A stretch of 64,000 nucleotides of DNA from Kitasatospora mediocidica KCTC 9733 (GTDB lineage: Bacteria; Actinomycetota; Actinomycetes; Streptomycetales; Streptomycetaceae): the NCBI RefSeq assembly GCF_000744225.1, contig NZ_JQLN01000004.1, positions 868,001-932,000 on the forward strand. Direction: 5' to 3'. Under the pieces are notes generated by a model. That model searched no databases. It was not told the DNA's origin and saw only the letters and a program-made list of their open reading frames with translations. Each line of letters opens with the position of its first letter. Position 1 is the first letter of the stretch. A program made the translations under genes and the position numbers. Below, in pieces: positions 40,302-49,520 of this stretch.

Positions 40302-40988
40302 GTGACCACCGACAGCGCACTGACCCCCGAGCAGATCCTGAGCGCGGCGGAGGACGTCCTGCGGCGGTTCGGCCCGGCCAAGGCCACCGTGGTGGACATC
40401 GCCCGCGCCCTCGGGGTCAGCCACGGCAGCGTCTACCGCCACTTCCCCAGCAAGGCCGCCCTGCGCGAGGCCGTCACCCAGCGCTGGCTGGACCAGGCCC
40501 ACGACAGCCTGCAGGCCGTCACCGCCGAGACCGGCCCGGCCGGCGAGCGGCTGCACCGCTGGCTCGCGACGCTGTTCGCCGCCAAGCGCCGCAAGGCTCT
40601 GAGCGACCCCGAACTGTTCGCCACCTACCTGTCGCTGGTCGGCGAGCACAGCGGCACGGTCGCCGAGCACGTCGAGGTGCTCACCGGCCAGATCGCCGCC
40701 ATCATCCAGGACGGCATCTGGCAGGGCGAGTTCACCCCCGTCCAGGTGTCCGTCACGGCCCGCGCGGTGTTCCAGGCCACCGCGCACTTCCACGACCCGG
40801 CGCATGCCGGCGAGTGGGCGGGCGAGCGGGCCGACGCGGACTTCGAGGCGCTCTGGGCGCTGCTGCGGGCCGGGCTGACCGGGCGTTGGGGCCGCTCCGA
40901 CCTGCCGTCCGACCTGCCGTCCGACCTGCCGTCCGACGCGCCCTCCGGAAAGACCGACGCCGCGTCGGGTCAGGTCGGCGCCCCGTAG
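40302..40988 (+). CDS. TetR-family regulator with tandem-repeat C-terminus
   Basis: A ~228-residue TetR protein: helix-turn-helix (VVDIARALGVSHGSVYRHFPSK) then a ligand domain (WLATLFAAKRRKALSDPELFATYLSLVGEHS). The last residues carry a short SDLP repeat from three tandem 12-bp units near 40899-40935. GTG 40302 follows AAGGA. It lies downstream of the aldo/keto reductase and may repress it through the palindrome at 38946-38967. The 268-bp spacer before it contains a direct repeat GGCTCGGACACCC (twice near 40071-40096). Confidence 0.87.
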   Translation: MTTDSALTPEQILSAAEDVLRRFGPAKATVVDIARALGVSHGSVYRHFPSKAALREAVTQRWLDQAHDSLQAVTAETGPAGERLHRWLATLFAAKRRKALSDPELFATYLSLVGEHSGTVAEHVEVLTGQIAAIIQDGIWQGEFTPVQVSVTARAVFQATAHFHDPAHAGEWAGERADADFEALWALLRAGLTGRWGRSDLPSDLPSDLPSDAPSGKTDAASGQVGAP

Positions 40989-41137
40989 GGCCGGACCGGC
41001 GCCTCATCCGGCCCGGGCGCCGCACCCGCCCCTGAGGGCGCGTGAAATCCGAGTTCCGTCAGCGGAGTTGATGATTTCGACTCGGCAAAAGATTGACGCG
41101 GACCTTGCCGCCCGTCGTGAACGCGCACTAACGTCAG

Positions 41138-41174
41138 GCCCGCACCAGCCCGGTACCGCCGGGGTGGTGCGGGC
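41138..41174. terminator. 16-bp hairpin downstream of the TetR gene
   Basis: GCCCGCACCAGCCCGG (41138-41153), loop TACCG, then CCGGGGTGGTGCGGGC (41159-41174); 15 of 16 pairs. It separates the TetR gene from the peptidase. 41175-41449 further downstream holds only the peptidase leader; I saw no gene there. Confidence 0.65.
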
Positions 41175-41449
41175 TGATGCATGTCATGCCCCTGACACCA
41201 CGGTTCGGCGCTAGCTCCCCCACCCGCGACCAGGCCGCGAACAAGCGGTCGGCCGCGCTTCTGCACAGCGTCACCCCGCACATCTGCGTCCGCGCGGCAT
41301 GCACCCATGCGCGGACGCTCCCGGCCCACGGCCACCAGCCGTCGGCCATCCGCACGTGCCGAGATCCACCAGCACCGGGCGCTCTCCCCACGCACCGGCA
41401 TCACCCCAGCCGGGTGGAAGCGACCCCGACCCCCACGGAGGGTTCTCTC

Positions 41450-43708
41450 TTGCGCACCCACAACCCCAGCGGCCCGCGTAAGCGCGGGCTGCGCGCGATG
41501 ACCGCGGCCGTCCCGGCCTTCGCGCTGACGGCGATGGGCCTGCTGGCCTTCGCCGCACCCGCAGCACAGGCCGCCGGCGCCACCAGCGCCAGCCCGGTCA
41601 GCGTCAAGCACGTCTGCGCCGCTCCGACGCACCCGGGCCAGATGGCCTGTCTCGCGCTGGCCCGTACGGACATCAAGGAGCCGATGGTCCTCGCGCCCAA
41701 CGCGACGCCGTCCGGCTACGGTCCCTCCGACCTGCAGAGCGCCTACAAGCTGCCCGCCAACGGCGGTGCCGGGGCGACCATCGGCATCGTCGACGCGCAG
41801 GACGACCCGAACGCGGAGTCCGACCTCGCCGCCTACCGCAGCCAGTACGGCCTGCCGGCCTGCACCACGGCCAACGGCTGCTTCAAGAAGGTCGACCAGA
41901 ACGGCGGCACCAGCTACCCGACCGGTGACACCGGCTGGGCCGGCGAGATCTCGCTGGACCTCGACATGGTCAGCGCCGCCGCCCCGAACGCCCACATCCT
42001 GCTGGTCGAGGCCACCTCCGCCAACATGAGCGACCTGGGCACCTCGGTCAACACCGCGGTCTCGCTGGGCGCCAAGTACGTCTCCAACAGCTACGGCGGC
42101 TCCGAGGACTCGACCGACACCTCCTCGGACAGCAGCTACTTCAACCACCCGGGCGTGGCGATCACCGTCTCCGCGGGTGACTCCGCCTACGGCGCCGAGT
42201 ACCCGGCCTCCTCGCAGTACGTCACCTCCGTCGGTGGCACCGCGCTGACCCGCAACTCGAGCGCCCGCGGCTGGGGCGAGACCGTCTGGTCGACCAGCAG
42301 CTCCGAGGGCACCGGTTCGGGCTGCTCGGCCTACGACCCGAAGCCGAGCTGGCAGACCGACACGGGCTGCTCCAAGCGCACCGTCTCGGACGTCTCGGCG
42401 GTCGCCGACCCGGCCACCGGCGTCGCGGTCTACCAGACCTACGGCGGCTCCGGCTGGGCGGTCTACGGCGGCACCAGCGCCTCCTCGCCGATCATCGCCT
42501 CGGTCTACGCCGACGCCGGCACCCCCGGCTCGGGCGACTACCCGGCCAAGTACCCGTACCAGCACACCACCGCGCTGAACGACGTCACCAGCGGTAACAA
42601 CGGCTCCTGCTCGCCGAGCTACCTCTGCACCGCCGGCACCGGCTACGACGGCCCGACCGGCCTCGGCACCCCGAACGGCACCGCCGCCTTCGCGGCCGGC
42701 ACCAGCACGGGCAACACCGTCACGGTGACCAGCCCCGGCAACCAGTCCACCACCACCGGCAGCTCGGTCAGCCTCCAGGTCAACGGCAGTGACTCCGCCG
42801 GCGGCCAGACCCTGACCTACTCCGCCACCGGCCTGCCCACCGGCCTCTCGATCAGCTCCTCGGGCCTGATCAGCGGCACCGCCAGCGCCGCCGGCACCTA
42901 CAACGTGACCGTCAAGGCCACCGACACCACCGGCGCCAACGGCTCCGCCTCCTTCACCTGGACCGTCAGCGGCGGCACCGGCGGCAACACCGTCACGGTG
43001 ACCAGCCCCGGCAACCAGTCCACCACCACCGGCAGCTCGGTCAGCCTCCAGGTCAACGGCAGTGACTCCGCCGGCGGCCAGACCCTGACCTACTCCGCCA
43101 CCGGCCTGCCCACCGGCCTCTCGATCAGCTCCTCGGGCCTGATCAGCGGCACCGCCTCCACCGCCGGCACCTACAACGTGACCGTCAAGGCCACCGACAC
43201 CACCGGCGCCAACGGCTCCGCCAGCTTCACCTGGACCGTCAGCGGCGGCGGCACCGGCTGTGGCGCCCAGCTGCTCGGCAACGCCGGCTTCGAGACCGGC
43301 TCGGCCGCCCCGTGGACCGCCAGCGCCGGCGTCCTCGACAACAGCAGCGGCGAGCCCGCCCACTCCGGCAGCTGGAAGGCCTGGCTGGACGGCTACGGCA
43401 CCTCGCACACCGACACCCTGAGCCAGACGGTCAGCATCCCGGCCGGCTGCCACGCGACGCTCTCCTTCTGGCTGCACATCGACACCGCCGAGACCGGCTC
43501 GACGGCGTACGACACCCTCAAGGTGCAGGCCAACTCCAGCACGGTGGCGTCGTTCTCCAACGTCAACCACAACACCGGCTACGTGCAGAAGTCCTACGAC
43601 CTCTCCTCCTTCGCCGGTCAGACCGTCACCCTGAAGTTCACCGGCACCGAGGACTCCTCGCTGCAGACCAGCTTCGTGATCGACGACACCGCCATCACCA
43701 CCTCCTGA
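41450..43708 (+). CDS. Secreted S53 (sedolisin)-like peptidase with duplicated Ig-like modules
   Basis: A ~752-residue exported protein. Signal peptide about 1-42 ([22 protein letters not shown]). The catalytic domain (~75-420) has Glu166 and Asp170 (GEISLDLD), the oxyanion Asp244 (SAGDSAYG) and Ser343 (GGTSASSP). These are the S53 set. The ~200-residue inhibitory prodomain usual in the family is missing. Two near-identical ~91-residue Ig-like repeats follow (starting [14 protein letters not shown]), then a C-terminal ~150-residue beta domain ([17 protein letters not shown]), perhaps carbohydrate- or cell-wall-binding. Start: TTG 41450 with GGAGGG 8 nt upstream; ATG 41498 is an alternative. 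Likely an acid or neutral extracellular peptidase. Confidence 0.85.
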   Translation: MRTHNPSGPRKRGLRAMTAAVPAFALTAMGLLAFAAPAAQAAGATSASPVSVKHVCAAPTHPGQMACLALARTDIKEPMVLAPNATPSGYGPSDLQSAYKLPANGGAGATIGIVDAQDDPNAESDLAAYRSQYGLPACTTANGCFKKVDQNGGTSYPTGDTGWAGEISLDLDMVSAAAPNAHILLVEATSANMSDLGTSVNTAVSLGAKYVSNSYGGSEDSTDTSSDSSYFNHPGVAITVSAGDSAYGAEYPASSQYVTSVGGTALTRNSSARGWGETVWSTSSSEGTGSGCSAYDPKPSWQTDTGCSKRTVSDVSAVADPATGVAVYQTYGGSGWAVYGGTSASSPIIASVYADAGTPGSGDYPAKYPYQHTTALNDVTSGNNGSCSPSYLCTAGTGYDGPTGLGTPNGTAAFAAGTSTGNTVTVTSPGNQSTTTGSSVSLQVNGSDSAGGQTLTYSATGLPTGLSISSSGLISGTASAAGTYNVTVKATDTTGANGSASFTWTVSGGTGGNTVTVTSPGNQSTTTGSSVSLQVNGSDSAGGQTLTYSATGLPTGLSISSSGLISGTASTAGTYNVTVKATDTTGANGSASFTWTVSGGGTGCGAQLLGNAGFETGSAAPWTASAGVLDNSSGEPAHSGSWKAWLDGYGTSHTDTLSQTVSIPAGCHATLSFWLHIDTAETGSTAYDTLKVQANSSTVASFSNVNHNTGYVQKSYDLSSFAGQTVTLKFTGTEDSSLQTSFVIDDTAITTS
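42710..43255 (+). repeat. Tandem 273-bp repeat in the peptidase gene
   Basis: Two copies of a 91-codon module (42710-42982 and 42983-43255), almost identical at the nucleotide level, so duplicated or homogenised recently. Confidence 0.9.
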
Positions 43709-43747
43709 TCACTGATCAGTAGCACCCGGCACGTCGCACGCACCCCT

Positions 43748-43774
43748 GGGCCCGTGGCTTCCCGCCACGGGCCC
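43748..43774. terminator. Hairpin after the S53-like peptidase gene
   Basis: GGGCCCGTGG, 7-nt loop, CCACGGGCCC. It lies 40 bp past the stop. Confidence 0.8.
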
Positions 43775-43893
43775 TCGGGCTGTCCGGGGCGCGGGGGCCG
43801 GGGCCGTGGCCGGAGGGCACGGGAAAGCGCTGGCCTGGAGGGCGGGGGGACGGCAGAATCGACCCCCTCGGTCGTTCTCACCTGGAGGACAAC

Positions 43894-44808
43894 GTGTTCG
43901 CCCCCGCCCCGGCGCTCGACAGCCTGCAAGGACTCACGCTCGGCGACGCCTTCGGCGACCGCTGGTTCCCGGTCCCGGCCGACGAGGCGTCCGCCGCGCT
44001 GGCCGCGCGGGTGCCACGCAAGGGCCCCTGGCACTGGACCGACGACTCCGCGATGGCCCTGGTCCTGCTGCGCCACCTGGTGGCGCACGGCGAGGTCCGG
44101 CAGGACGAGCTCGCCCGGGGATTCGCCGCCGAGTACACCGAGCACTACGGCCGCAAGTACGGACCGTCCATGCACCAGGTGCTGCGGGCGATCCAGGAGG
44201 GCGCCGACTGGCGCACCGTCACCGCCGGGCTGTTCGGCGGCCAGGGCTCGCACGGCAACGGCGCGGCGATGCGGGTCGCGCCGCTGGGCGCTTGGTTCGC
44301 CGACGACCTGGCGGCCGTCGCCGAGCAGGCCCGGCTCTCCGCGGTGACCACGCACTTCCACCCCGAGGCGGCGGCCGGCGCGGTCGCCGTGGCACTGGCC
44401 GCGGCTCTCGCCGCGCGCAGTCGCGGGACATCCGTGCCGGGGCGGCGCGAGCTGCTGGAGGAGGTGGCGGGGCTGCTGCCGGAGAGCGACGTCCGGTCGG
44501 GTCTGCGGATCGCTGCCAGGATGCCGCAGGCGACGTCGGTGCGGCACGCGGCCGTGACACTGGGCTCCGGGCGGCAGCTGTCGGCCCAGGACACCGTGCC
44601 GTTCGCGCTCTGGACGGCGGCCGGCGCGCTGGACGACCTGCCCGAGGCGATCTGGACCACGCTCGGCGGCCGGGGGGACATGGACACCACCTGCGCCATC
44701 GCGGCCGGCGTCGTCGCTGCCCGAACCGGACTGGCCGGCGTGCCGGTCGGCTGGCTGGGCTCGCGCGAGCCGCTGCCCGACTGGGTCGCGGCCGTACGAC
44801 CGTCCTGA
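43894..44808 (+). CDS. ADP-ribosylglycohydrolase family protein
   Basis: A 304-residue all-helical enzyme of the ARH/DraG type. Mg-binding and active-site blocks are LGDAFGD (near 18-24), WTDDSAMAL and GGRGDMDTTCAIAGGV-like GGRGDMDTTCAIAAGV. It would hydrolyse ADP-ribose from a modified target or small molecule. GTG 43894 has CTGGAGGA upstream. Single gene, closed by a hairpin shared with the convergent YeaQ-like gene. Confidence 0.88.
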   Translation: MFAPAPALDSLQGLTLGDAFGDRWFPVPADEASAALAARVPRKGPWHWTDDSAMALVLLRHLVAHGEVRQDELARGFAAEYTEHYGRKYGPSMHQVLRAIQEGADWRTVTAGLFGGQGSHGNGAAMRVAPLGAWFADDLAAVAEQARLSAVTTHFHPEAAAGAVAVALAAALAARSRGTSVPGRRELLEEVAGLLPESDVRSGLRIAARMPQATSVRHAAVTLGSGRQLSAQDTVPFALWTAAGALDDLPEAIWTTLGGRGDMDTTCAIAAGVVAARTGLAGVPVGWLGSREPLPDWVAAVRPS

Positions 44809-44814
44809 CGACCG

Positions 44815-44854
44815 TGCGGCGGGTGGCGAGGGAGCAGCCTCACCACCCGCCGCA
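44815..44854. terminator. Bidirectional hairpin, perfect 12-bp stem
   Basis: TGCGGCGGGTGG and CCACCCGCCGCA around a 16-nt loop, between the ends of the ARH gene and the convergent YeaQ-like gene. Confidence 0.85.
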
Positions 44855-44872
44855 TCGGGCGTCCGAGTCGTC

Positions 44873-45139
44873 TCAGCGGCGGGAGTTGCCGAAGACCAGA
44901 CGGTAGGCGACCAGCAGCACCAGCGCTCCGGCGATGGCCGAGACCCAGCTCGCGAGGTCGAAGAAGTGGGTGGACACCGGCCGGTGCAGGAAGTGCGCGG
45001 AGAGCCAGCCTCCGACGAACGACCCGGCGATGCCGATCAGCGTCGTGACGATGATGCCCCCGGGGTCGCGCCCGGGCAGCAGCAGCTTGGCGACGGCCCC
45101 GGCGATCAGCCCCAGAATGATCCAGCTGACAATGCCCAT
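44873..45139 (-). CDS. GlsB/YeaQ/YmgE-family membrane protein
   Basis: An 88-residue protein with three hydrophobic helices and the family sequence GLIAGAVAKLLLPGRDPGGIIVTTLIGIAGSF. Members are general-stress or cell-envelope proteins of unknown mechanism. ATG 45137-45139 is chosen because the next residues (MGIVSWIILG) match family starts; the frame could extend 16 residues. It is divergent from the response regulator. Confidence 0.9.
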   Translation of the reverse strand: MGIVSWIILGLIAGAVAKLLLPGRDPGGIIVTTLIGIAGSFVGGWLSAHFLHRPVSTHFFDLASWVSAIAGALVLLVAYRLVFGNSRR

Positions 45140-45351
45140 GGTGTCTCGTGCCTTTCGGTGCGTCGTTGTCCGAGCAGTAGACGCCACCGGGCGCCCTCCC
45201 GGTTCCAGCGGCTACCCGGGGAGCGGCACTTCAGACCTCGGCATTTCGTACGTCGCCATGACGTCGCCATTTCGATGAGAAAGGCTCTCATCCGCGCGTG
45301 CGACGGTGGCCACCCCCGGCGCGTGGCCGGGCCCCTGGAAGGAGCGCGCCG

Positions 45352-46056
45352 ATGGGCGGCGGCGAGAGCACCGGTCGAGTCCTGGTGGTGGACGACGACG
45401 CCGCGATCCGGCGGTCGCTGGAGCGCGGGCTGCGGCTGAGCGGCTTCGCCGTCCGCTCGGCCGACGGCGGCCGGGCCGCGCTGGAGCTCGTCGCGACCGA
45501 ACCACCGGACGTCCTGGTGCTCGACGTCTCGATGCCCGACCTCAGCGGAACCGAGGTCTGCCGCCAGCTGCGCGCGCAGGGCGTCGACACGCCCGTACTG
45601 ATGCTCTCGGCCCTGGACGAACTGGCCGACCGGGTGGCCGGCCTACAGGCCGGCGCCGACGACTACCTGGTCAAGCCGTTCGCCCTGGAGGAACTGGTGC
45701 TGCGGCTGCACGCGCTGCTGCGCCGGCGCCCGCCCGCCGCCACCGGCCTGCTGCGCGCCGGTCCGCTGGAGATCAACCCGGCCACCCGCGAGGTCCACCG
45801 GGACGGCCTGCCGGTGCAACTGACGCGGCGCGAGTTCGAGCTGCTGGAGCAGCTGGCCCGCAACGCCGGGCTGGTGCTCACCCGCGACCAGCTGCTCGAC
45901 CGGGTCTGGGGCTACGACTTCGACGTCCGCACGGACGCGGTGGACACCTTCGTCAGCTACCTCCGGCGCAAGCTGGAGGAGGGCGGGCGTCCCCGGCTGA
46001 TCCACACCGTGCGCGGGGTCGGCTTCGTGCTGCGCGTCCCGGGGGGACTCGGATGA
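45352..46056 (+). CDS. Two-component response regulator, OmpR/PhoB type
   Basis: A 234-residue regulator: receiver domain with phospho-acceptor Asp58 (VLDVSMPDLSG), acidic pocket VVDDDAAIR and the KPF lysine; a C-terminal winged helix with TRREFELLEQLARN and VWGYDFDVRTDAVDTFVSYLRRKLEEGG. ATG 45352 follows GAAGGAG. The stop overlaps the kinase start (ATGA, 46053-46056). It likely activates or represses genes in response to an envelope signal sensed by the kinase. Confidence 0.93.
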   Translation: MGGGESTGRVLVVDDDAAIRRSLERGLRLSGFAVRSADGGRAALELVATEPPDVLVLDVSMPDLSGTEVCRQLRAQGVDTPVLMLSALDELADRVAGLQAGADDYLVKPFALEELVLRLHALLRRRPPAATGLLRAGPLEINPATREVHRDGLPVQLTRREFELLEQLARNAGLVLTRDQLLDRVWGYDFDVRTDAVDTFVSYLRRKLEEGGRPRLIHTVRGVGFVLRVPGGLG

Positions 46057-47579
46057 GACTCGCCACCCGGATCGCCCTGTCGACCGCGCTGATCGTGCCG
46101 CTGCTGGTGCTCGGCGCCGGAGCGGCCCTGCTCGGCCTGATCACCCACGACCTGCGCAGCGAGCAGAACGTCCGGCTCCAGGACCGGGCCGCCGCCGTCC
46201 TGCCGGACGCCCGGACACTGCTCAACGCCGACCAGCAGGGCCGGACCAAGGTCGCGCAGAACCAGCACCGCAAGGTGCTGGACGCGGCGCTGGACGTCGG
46301 CGTCCGGGTGGCGGACGCGAACGGCACGCTGGTCACCCAGGGCGGGCCGCAGCCGGCCGACTCGGTCGCCCTCCCGGCGCCGGGCGCCGGACCCACCACG
46401 GTCCGCGGCCGCGAGGCCGCCGACGCGACGGCCTCCACCGCCGGCACGGCCTCCGCCACGGCCCCCGCTTCGGCCGCCCCCGCCGTCGGGGCGCGCAGTT
46501 GGCGGGTGCTGGCCGTGCGGATCACCGGCGCCAACCCCGGCACGCTCTGGGTGTTCGAGCCCACCTCGGTCACCGATCCGCAGGTCAGCGCGGTGCGCGG
46601 ACGGGTGCTGCTGATCGCGCTGCTCGCGGCGCCGCTCTCGGGCCTGCTCGCGCTGGCCGTGGCCGGGCGGGCCACCGCTCCGCTGCGCCGGCTCGGCCGG
46701 CGCGCGGCCGAGCTGGACCCGCGCGCGGGCGCCGCCGGCTTCGGGGTCGAGCGCACCGGCGTGGGCGACGTCGACGAGCTGGCCACCGTCCTGGAGACGG
46801 TGCTGGCACGCTACGACGAGCAGGCCGAACGGACCACCCAGGCGCTGGACACCGCGCGCTCCTTCTCGGCCGCCGCCTCGCACGAGCTGCGCACCCCGCT
46901 GATGAGCATGCAGACCAACCTCGACGTGCTCAACGCGCACCCCGACCTCTCCCCCGCCGACCGGGCCGACATCCTGGCCGACCTGCGCGGCGACCACCGT
47001 CGGCTGCTCGAACTGCTCACCGCCCTGCGGATGTTGGCGCGCGGCGATCTGGTGGAGGTGGAGGCCTTCGGCCCGCTGGACCTGGCCGAGCCGGTCGAGG
47101 CCGCCGTGGAGGAGATGCGCCGCCGGCGCCCGGAGATCCAGCTCTGGTACGTCCCCGAAGTGGCAGGCGGTGCACGGGTGTTCGGCTGGGACGCCGGGCT
47201 GCGGATCCTCTGTGACAACCTGCTGGCCAACGCCGTGGCGCACGGTCGCACGCCCGGCGAACCCGTCCGGATCACCGTCCGGCTGGGCCGGGAGGGCGGG
47301 CAGGCGGTGCTGACCGTGGACGACGCCGGTCCGGGCATCCCGCCCGAGCAGCGCGCCGTCGTCTTCGACCGCTTCCACCGGCGCCGGGACAGTCCCGGCT
47401 CCGGGCTCGGGCTGACCCTGGTGGCTCAGCAAGTGGCCCTGCACCGGGGCACGGTGACCGTGTCGTCGCCGCCCGGCGGGGTCGGCTGCCGGATCGAGGT
47501 ACGACTGCCGCTGCTCGCCACGGACGCGCCGACCGTGGCGCTGCCGGCCCGCCGGGACTGGATCGGCGGCGGCCACTGA
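46053..47579 (+). CDS. Membrane-bound sensor histidine kinase
   Basis: A 508-residue kinase. Helix 1 at about 8-30, an extracytoplasmic domain of ~150 residues with an Ala/Thr-rich linker (about 122-146), helix 2 near 185-206, and a HAMP-like linker. The dimerisation/phosphoacceptor box is SHELRTPL with His277. ATPase boxes follow as N (CDNLLANAVAHG), G1 (VDDAGPGIP), F (VFDRFHRRRD) and G2 (GSGLGLTLV). It pairs with the preceding regulator through a 4-bp overlap. Two small exported-protein genes follow and may belong to its regulon. Confidence 0.93.
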   Translation: MRLATRIALSTALIVPLLVLGAGAALLGLITHDLRSEQNVRLQDRAAAVLPDARTLLNADQQGRTKVAQNQHRKVLDAALDVGVRVADANGTLVTQGGPQPADSVALPAPGAGPTTVRGREAADATASTAGTASATAPASAAPAVGARSWRVLAVRITGANPGTLWVFEPTSVTDPQVSAVRGRVLLIALLAAPLSGLLALAVAGRATAPLRRLGRRAAELDPRAGAAGFGVERTGVGDVDELATVLETVLARYDEQAERTTQALDTARSFSAAASHELRTPLMSMQTNLDVLNAHPDLSPADRADILADLRGDHRRLLELLTALRMLARGDLVEVEAFGPLDLAEPVEAAVEEMRRRRPEIQLWYVPEVAGGARVFGWDAGLRILCDNLLANAVAHGRTPGEPVRITVRLGREGGQAVLTVDDAGPGIPPEQRAVVFDRFHRRRDSPGSGLGLTLVAQQVALHRGTVTVSSPPGGVGCRIEVRLPLLATDAPTVALPARRDWIGGGH

Positions 47580-47705
47580 CGTTGACTGTGGGAGCCCCGC
47601 TCGCGATCCCACAAGGAATCCACAAAGAGCCTCCCTACTGTCGCTCTCGGCAGGTCGCCCCGGTGACCGGCCGGACCGTTCACGACAGACCGGAGGACAC
47701 CCGTC

Positions 47706-48143
47706 ATGACCTCGTACCGCAAGGCGGCCGCCACGCTCGGCGCCCTCACCCTCGGCGGCGCGCTGCTCGCGACCGCCGCCCCCGCCCAGGCGCAGGACGC
47801 CACCCCCGTGGCGTCGCCCACCACCAAGACCCTCCCGGTTCCCACGGGTGACGGCGCGAAGAGCATCTGCAAGCGCATGCCGAAGCTCCAGGAGCGCATC
47901 GAGAACTCCCTGACCCGGCTCAACGGCCCCGCCACCACGGCCGGTTCGATCGCCCGCCTGGAGCAGCGGGTGGACAACGCCAAGACCGCCGGCCAGACCG
48001 CCGTGTACACCTACCTGAACGACCGGCTGACCTTCCGCAAGAGCCTGGTGCCGACCCTGCAGACCCGCCAGAGCGACCTCAAGTCGGTGGCCAGCTGGTG
48101 CTCCGCCCAGGGCCTCGGCGACTCCGCTCCGGCCTCCCGGTGA
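47706..48143 (+). CDS. Secreted protein with two conserved-looking Cys
   Basis: A 145-residue exported protein: signal peptide 1-29 (ATLGALTLGGALLATAAPAQA), then ~115 residues, predicted mainly helical (KLQERIENSLTRLNG, ARLEQRVDNAKTAGQTAVYTYLNDRLTFRK) with Cys55 and Cys132, which may form a disulfide. I recognise no family. ATG 47706 has GGAGGA upstream. It lies 126 bp downstream of the histidine kinase and is coupled to a lipoprotein gene (GTGA). Confidence 0.8.
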   Translation: MTSYRKAAATLGALTLGGALLATAAPAQAQDATPVASPTTKTLPVPTGDGAKSICKRMPKLQERIENSLTRLNGPATTAGSIARLEQRVDNAKTAGQTAVYTYLNDRLTFRKSLVPTLQTRQSDLKSVASWCSAQGLGDSAPASR

Positions 48144-48379
48144 AGCGCGCCCTCGCCGTCGCCGCAGCGGCCGCACTCGCCACGCTGACCCTGACCGCCT
48201 GCGGCGCCGGCGCGGGCTCCGCCACCCCGCAGGCCCCGGCGGCCTCGACCACCGGCAACGCCGCCTCCCCCGGCAACGCTTCCACCGACAGCAAGCAGCT
48301 GGGCGAGATGCAGCAGAAGGTGGACGCCGCCGAGAGCGCCGCCGCAGCGGCCGATTCGGACGCCGCGCAGAACAACTGA
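48140..48379 (+). CDS. Small lipoprotein
   Basis: A 79-residue lipoprotein: signal peptide with lipobox LTAC (Cys21), then a short Ala/Ser/Gly-rich linker and an acidic helix-prone end (QLGEMQQKVDAAESAAAAADSD). GTG 48140 overlaps the upstream stop by 4 bp, so both exported products come from one transcript, ended by a 22-bp hairpin. Confidence 0.75.
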   Translation: MKRALAVAAAAALATLTLTACGAGAGSATPQAPAASTTGNAASPGNASTDSKQLGEMQQKVDAAESAAAAADSDAAQNN

Positions 48380-48389
48380 CCGCGCCCGG

Positions 48390-48437
48390 GGCGCCGGTGG
48401 GGAGGAAAGGAGCGTTCCTTTCCTCCCCACCGGCGCC
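48390..48437. terminator. Very strong 48-nt hairpin
   Basis: Perfect 22-bp stem (48390-48411 and 48416-48437) with loop GCGT, between the lipoprotein gene and the convergent methyltransferase gene, so it can serve both. It is the longest perfect stem I saw in the window. Confidence 0.9.
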
Positions 48438-48449
48438 GTCGTACGACGT

Positions 48450-49175
48450 TCAGGGCCGCTGCGCGACGAAGACGAACTCCCTGCCCGGACGATCGGGTGC
48501 GTCCCGGACGTCGTGCAGCAGATATCCCTGCGCGGTCAGGTCCGCCTCGATCTCCTGACGTTCCCGGAACCGCAGGGTGGAATCGGACGTGAACCGCCGT
48601 CCGTCCGCAGCGAACACGTAGGTCCCGCGAAACGTCACCAACGGCCCGCTCACCTCCACCAGTTCGAGCCAGGTCTCGACGGCGCCGACGCCCGGGATCT
48701 CGGTGACCCGGTGCGAGGCCGCGCGGTTCCACTCCTCCCAGGCACGCCTGGCCGGGTCCCGGGTCTCGAACACCAGATGACCGCCGGGGCGCAGCGCCTC
48801 GTAAGCCCCCTTGAGCGTTCCCTGCCACGTGTGCGGAGCGACGATCGCCTGGGCCACATTGGCCGTCATCGTGACGAGGTCGACCTGTAGCGGTGGAAGC
48901 GCTGTCGCGTCACCACAGATCCAGCGAACCCGGTCACCACCCGGCTTGCCGCGGGCCACCTCGACGGAGGCGCGGGCGGGGTCGACACCCACGACCTCGA
49001 TGCCGCGATCGGCCAGCAGGAGCGCGAAGACACCGGTGCCGCAGCCGACGTCCAGCACCTGCCTCGCGCCGAGTTGCCCGGCCAGGCGCAGGTAGGCGTC
49101 GAGGTCGCCGCGATCCGGATCGAGCGGGTCGTAGATCGCCGCCAGCCGTGGGTGCCCGAAGAGTTCGTCAGCCAT
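48450..49175 (-). CDS. SAM-dependent methyltransferase, class I
   Basis: A 241-residue enzyme: motif I VLDVGCGTGVFALLLAD, motif II-like acidic VVGVDPARASV, DAT (CGDATALP), then GGHLVFETRDP. The start MADELFGHPRLAAIYDPLDPDRGDLDAYL is the standard opening of actinomycete class I methyltransferases of unknown substrate. ATG 49173-49175 follows TATCTT by 6 nt with no ribosome binding site, so it may be leaderless. The frame could extend 32 residues upstream. Confidence 0.85.
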   Translation of the reverse strand: MADELFGHPRLAAIYDPLDPDRGDLDAYLRLAGQLGARQVLDVGCGTGVFALLLADRGIEVVGVDPARASVEVARGKPGGDRVRWICGDATALPPLQVDLVTMTANVAQAIVAPHTWQGTLKGAYEALRPGGHLVFETRDPARRAWEEWNRAASHRVTEIPGVGAVETWLELVEVSGPLVTFRGTYVFAADGRRFTSDSTLRFRERQEIEADLTAQGYLLHDVRDAPDRPGREFVFVAQRP

Positions 49176-49281
49176 CCGTCGAAGATACCGCCGGTGCCCG
49201 GCCCGGGTGCGGGGTCGGCGCGACGCTCCGGATGGTGGACCTCGCTTGACGTGCAGGTAGGCGGTCGACAAGTATCACGGC

Positions 49282-49365
49282 ATGGACCACGGCACCGCTC
49301 TCGTCTGCCGCCTGCACGTCGATCTGCGACGCCAGGCGAGCGACATGTGTGCTTGCTGCCGCTGA
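49282..49365 (+). CDS. 27-residue leader peptide ending in Cys-Cys-Arg (cysteine attenuator)
   Basis: An ATG frame with LVCRLHVDLRRQASDM in the middle and CACCR at the end. It matches the small peptides with an HVDL core that precede sulfur-metabolism genes in streptomycetes. Four cysteine codons, three of them within the last five residues, would stall ribosomes when Cys-tRNA is low. It lies 155 bp upstream of cysteine dioxygenase; ribosome position on this ORF could control downstream transcription or translation. No strong ribosome binding site is seen, although AGTATC 11-6 nt before the ATG could be a weak -10. Confidence 0.7.
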   Translation: MDHGTALVCRLHVDLRRQASDMCACCR

Positions 49366-49520
49366 ACCCTCGTCGGCCCCGCCCCCTGTGACCGTTTCCA
49401 GGGCGCACGGCTGCTTCGTCTCCACTCACACCTTTCGCTCCCTGCTCCCCGGCTGCCCCGGCGTCTGTCGTCGGCGGTGTGTCGCACGGGCGCACCCCGC
49501 ATCCTTCGTGAGGACCTCAG

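Noticed and set aside
42710..43255. Repeat array that could look like CRISPR or a mobile repeat
   Set aside because: Units are 273 bp, contiguous and in frame in a protein gene; there are no short repeats with unique spacers.
40970..43570. Long minus-strand frame opposite the S53-like gene
   Set aside because: Gly/Ala-rich shadow; the repeats in it mirror the duplicated Ig-like modules of the real gene.
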